Below are positions 5,822-7,628 of a stretch of DNA of 7,628 nt, piece by piece. Origin of the DNA: JBEGQX01 sp041180805 (lineage in GTDB: Bacteria; Planctomycetota; Planctomycetia; Gemmatales; Gemmataceae); NCBI GenBank assembly GCA_041180805.1, contig JBEGQX010000141.1, positions 1 to 7,628 on the forward strand. The letters run 5' to 3'. The stretch's first letter is position 1, and each line of letters begins with the position of its first letter. The position numbers were made by a program, and so were the translations under genes. The notes below the pieces were generated by a model. The model ran no database searches and was not told the DNA's origin. It worked only from the letters and a program-made list of their open reading frames with translations.

Positions 5822-7219
5822 CTAGAACAGCTCCCGGATGGGAAGGCCCTTTTCCACAAGATGTTGCGGCCGTCCGTTGGGGTCGTTGATGGTGGAATTG
5901 GGGTCAATGCCAAGGACTTTGTAAAGGCTTGCAAAGATATCTTGGAAATGAACGGGTCGGGAAATCACCCTTGCCGCATGATGGTCAGTTGCGCCAATGA
6001 CCTGTCCGCCCTTCATGCCGCCACCGACTAGCAACGCCGGGCTAACCTCTGGCCAGTGGTGCCGTCCGGCAGTTTTTGGGTCTATCCGCGGGGTTCTGCC
6101 AAACTCACCCCAAGCCACTATTGCCACATCATCCAACATGCCTTTTTCTTCAAGGTCGGTTACCAGCGCGTGAATTGCGTTATCAACGATGGGTAAAAGG
6201 TTTCGCATGCGGGTGAAGTTGCCTTCGTGGGTGTCGAAATCGCTGAACGAAACGCTGACACATCGCACCCCTGCTTCGATCATCCTGCGAGCAATAAGAA
6301 GCTTCTTGCCTGCGTTTCCATCTTCGCTGGTGTTGGATTTTCTACCATCTTCCGAGTTCAAGGTGTACCTGCTAACCATGGAATCCGGTTCCCTTGAAAG
6401 ATCCATTGCGTTGGCAAGCTTGCCGGAAAGAATGATTCCCACTGCCTGCTGGGTGAACCTGTCCAGTGCGTCCATGGTGCCGCTTGCATCCAGGTTCTTG
6501 CGGGCGGAATCAAAAGTCGCCAGTAATTTGGTTCGGTCACCAACCAGGTCCGGGGTAAGGCCTTCCACAAGGTTCAGGTTAATGCTCTGGGATCTGCCAA
6601 GCCGGGCCAGTTCATTCTTCATTCCCGATTCCAGTTCCCGGGTGAACATATGGGATATGTCGGGACGGAAGGGAGTGTAAGTGGGGCCAAGAAAACCCGG
6701 GCGGGCACTGTTTCTTACCTGTGGCCTGCCCTGCATGATATCCACAAACACCGGTGCCATGTCACTGGTGGTGCCAAACATTTTTGCAAGCACCGATCCA
6801 AAAGCCGGGCGGCCTCCCAGTGTGGAAAGTTCCTTCGCTGTGAAACCCGACTGGCATTGGAAGCCATCGTGCGCACCGGCAGAACCCACAAGAGAGCGGA
6901 CAAAAACACATCTGTCCGCGATTTGTGCGATCTTGGGAAGCAGTTCACCAACTTGGATTCCCGGTACCCTGGTGGAAATGGGTTTGAACTCGCCACGGAT
7001 TTCCACAGGGGCTTCAGGCTTCAGATCAAACATATCCAGTTGGGGCGGGCCACCATCCAGATGAATGTTAATGATGGACTTTTTGGTGGAACCGGATTTG
7101 GTATTCGCCTCGGCACGAAGAAGGTCCGCCAAGGTAAGGCCTGCCATACCCATGGCACCCGCGGTGACAAAATGCCGGCGACTTAATGGCTCGCTGAAGT
7201 TTCCAAAGATGGAGAGCAT
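5822..7219 (-). CDS. DUF1501 protein, Tat-exported (GGPPQ subtype)
   Basis: A complete 465-residue DUF1501 protein, paralogous to the one at 2916-4355. A short N-terminus leads to the twin-arginine motif SRRHFVT at 13-19 and a Gly/Ala-rich hydrophobic run to about 34, predicting Tat export. Family motifs are GGPPQLDMFDLKP at 56-68, DTHEGNF at 329-335, GEFGRTP at 371-377 and GRHHWPEV at 385-392, closing with GRPQHLVEKGLPIRELF. Compared with the paralogue, Ser after GGP is Pro and DTWD is DMFD, so the two may act on different substrates. A hydrophilic segment at 289-306 with SEDG twice is longer than the matching part of the paralogue. An in-frame TAA lies just upstream and no other ATG intervenes, fixing the start at 7219, though no ribosome site is seen. 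A perfect inverted repeat lies 42 nt upstream. Probably co-transcribed with the oxidoreductase 50 nt downstream. Confidence 0.92.
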   Translation of the reverse strand: MLSIFGNFSEPLSRRHFVTAGAMGMAGLTLADLLRAEANTKSGSTKKSIINIHLDGGPPQLDMFDLKPEAPVEIRGEFKPISTRVPGIQVGELLPKIAQIADRCVFVRSLVGSAGAHDGFQCQSGFTAKELSTLGGRPAFGSVLAKMFGTTSDMAPVFVDIMQGRPQVRNSARPGFLGPTYTPFRPDISHMFTRELESGMKNELARLGRSQSINLNLVEGLTPDLVGDRTKLLATFDSARKNLDASGTMDALDRFTQQAVGIILSGKLANAMDLSREPDSMVSRYTLNSEDGRKSNTSEDGNAGKKLLIARRMIEAGVRCVSVSFSDFDTHEGNFTRMRNLLPIVDNAIHALVTDLEEKGMLDDVAIVAWGEFGRTPRIDPKTAGRHHWPEVSPALLVGGGMKGGQVIGATDHHAARVISRPVHFQDIFASLYKVLGIDPNSTINDPNGRPQHLVEKGLPIRELF

Positions 7220-7261
7220 GATTTTACCGGCTGGGTGGGTTAACTTTTGTTCAACACATAT

Positions 7262-7294
7262 TTATGGAGATTAACGATACTCCAATCTCCATAA
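7262..7294. repeat. Perfect 11-bp inverted repeat in the leader of the DUF1501 gene
   Basis: TTATGGAGATT (7262-7272) and AATCTCCATAA (7284-7294) are exact inverted arms around an 11-nt loop. The repeat lies 43-75 nt upstream of the ATG at 7219. It is not a standard terminator, because no T-tract follows on either strand. On the minus strand the left arm runs straight into a related direct repeat (GGAGATT then GGAGTAT). Three AAGC units (7293-7304) flank it, and -10-like hexamers (GATAAT at 7323-7318, CATAAT at 7311-7306) lie on its upstream side. This fits an operator or an mRNA leader hairpin, but the function is not shown. Confidence 0.6.
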
Positions 7295-7328
7295 GCAAGC
7301 AAGCAATTATGTGTCCTATTATCGGCAA

Positions 7329-7354
7329 AACAGGGGCTTTGGCTTGAACCTGTT
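7329..7354 (-). terminator. Possible weak terminator overlapping the stop of the right-edge DUF1501 gene
   Basis: On the minus strand AACAGG (7354-7349), partly within the TAA stop codon, can pair with CCTGTT (7334-7329) across a 14-nt loop, followed by TT and then G. The stem is only 6 bp with a large loop, so this is a marginal candidate. If real, it would separate the right-edge DUF1501 gene from the following DUF1501-oxidoreductase pair. Confidence 0.3.
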
Positions 7355-7628
7355 AAGCTAGAAGTTCTGTCACCGGATTGCCCCACGGACACAGAGCCTG
7401 AGGCCTGGAAAGCCGGTCGAGGATTTCCTGTTCGTGGGAAACTCCCAGGCATTGGTACATGGTGGAAATGATGTCCGCGGGGGTCAGCGGGTTCAGGCTG
7501 GGGTGCGAACCAATCCGATCGCTGGCCCCATAGACCAAACCTTTCTTGAATCCACCGCCAAACAGCATCAGCGAATAGCAGAAATTCCAATGATCCCTGC
7601 CCGCATTGGCGTTGACCTTGGGGGTTCT
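7353..7628 (-). CDS. DUF1501 protein (partial, C-terminal 91 residues)
   Basis: The open frame enters from the right edge and ends at TAA (7355-7353), giving the last 91 residues of a third DUF1501 protein. It starts inside the family motif GEFGRTP (visible as RTPKVNANAGRDHWN), whose GR-x-HW is shared with GRNHWP and GRHHWP in the two complete paralogues. It continues with LMLFGGGFKKGLVYGASD, matching the LVGGGMKGGQVIGATD and LAGGGLRHGQVIGASE blocks. The C-terminus differs: PWGNPVTELLA replaces the GxPIRELF ending. The N-terminus, including any Tat signal, lies outside the window. An ATG at 7568 is internal, not a start. It is transcribed in the same direction as the rest of the cluster; its stop is 133 nt before the next start. 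Confidence 0.9.
   Translation of the reverse strand, partial: RTPKVNANAGRDHWNFCYSLMLFGGGFKKGLVYGASDRIGSHPSLNPLTPADIISTMYQCLGVSHEQEILDRLSRPQALCPWGNPVTELLA

Noticed and set aside
7293..7306. AAGC tandem microrepeat
   Set aside because: Only three units; too short to call a functional repeat by itself, so noted only as flanking the inverted repeat.
7353..7568. ATG at 7568 as the start of a small standalone gene
   Set aside because: The frame is open upstream to the edge and encodes the DUF1501 motif RTPxxxxxxGRDHW, so this ATG is internal.

Overview
This window most likely comes from a planctomycete (phylum Planctomycetota). It carries three DUF1501 proteins with twin-arginine-type or family-typical architecture, a Tat-exported Gfo/Idh/MocA oxidoreductase, a bacterial sulfotransferase of the GHWRTGTT type, and a secreted tyrosine-rich repeat protein of a kind I associate with that phylum. 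This assignment rests on family recognition from memory, since no search was run. Every gene I can support is on the minus strand, so transcription runs from the right edge to the left. I see no tRNA, rRNA, CRISPR array, insertion sequence or attachment site.

In order of transcription: (1) 7628-7353, the C-terminal end of a DUF1501 protein cut by the window edge. (2) 7352-7220, an intergenic leader with a perfect 11-bp inverted repeat. (3) 7219-5822, a complete DUF1501 protein of the GGPPQ subtype. (4) 5771-4482, a Tat-exported NAD(P)-dependent oxidoreductase with an unusual EKPDGHN motif. (5) 4355-2916, a second complete DUF1501 protein, of the GGPSQ subtype. (6) 2830-1679, a PAPS-type sulfotransferase. 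(7) 1652-1134, thiol peroxidase Tpx, followed at once by a strong hairpin terminator. (8) 793-1, the 5' part of a secreted protein built on a 12-residue Tyr/Pro repeat, running off the left edge.

The 50-nt gap between the second DUF1501 gene and the oxidoreductase, and the 26-nt gap between the sulfotransferase and tpx, suggest shared transcripts. The 126-nt gap before the first DUF1501 gene holds a possible -10 box. The three DUF1501 proteins and the oxidoreductase would act outside the cytoplasmic membrane, possibly on carbohydrate or sulfated or phosphorylated material. The sulfotransferase and Tpx have no visible signal and should be cytoplasmic. No substrate can be read from the sequence. 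The best leads for new biology are the repeat protein, the paralogous DUF1501 cluster wrapped around an atypical oxidoreductase, and the leader inverted repeat.
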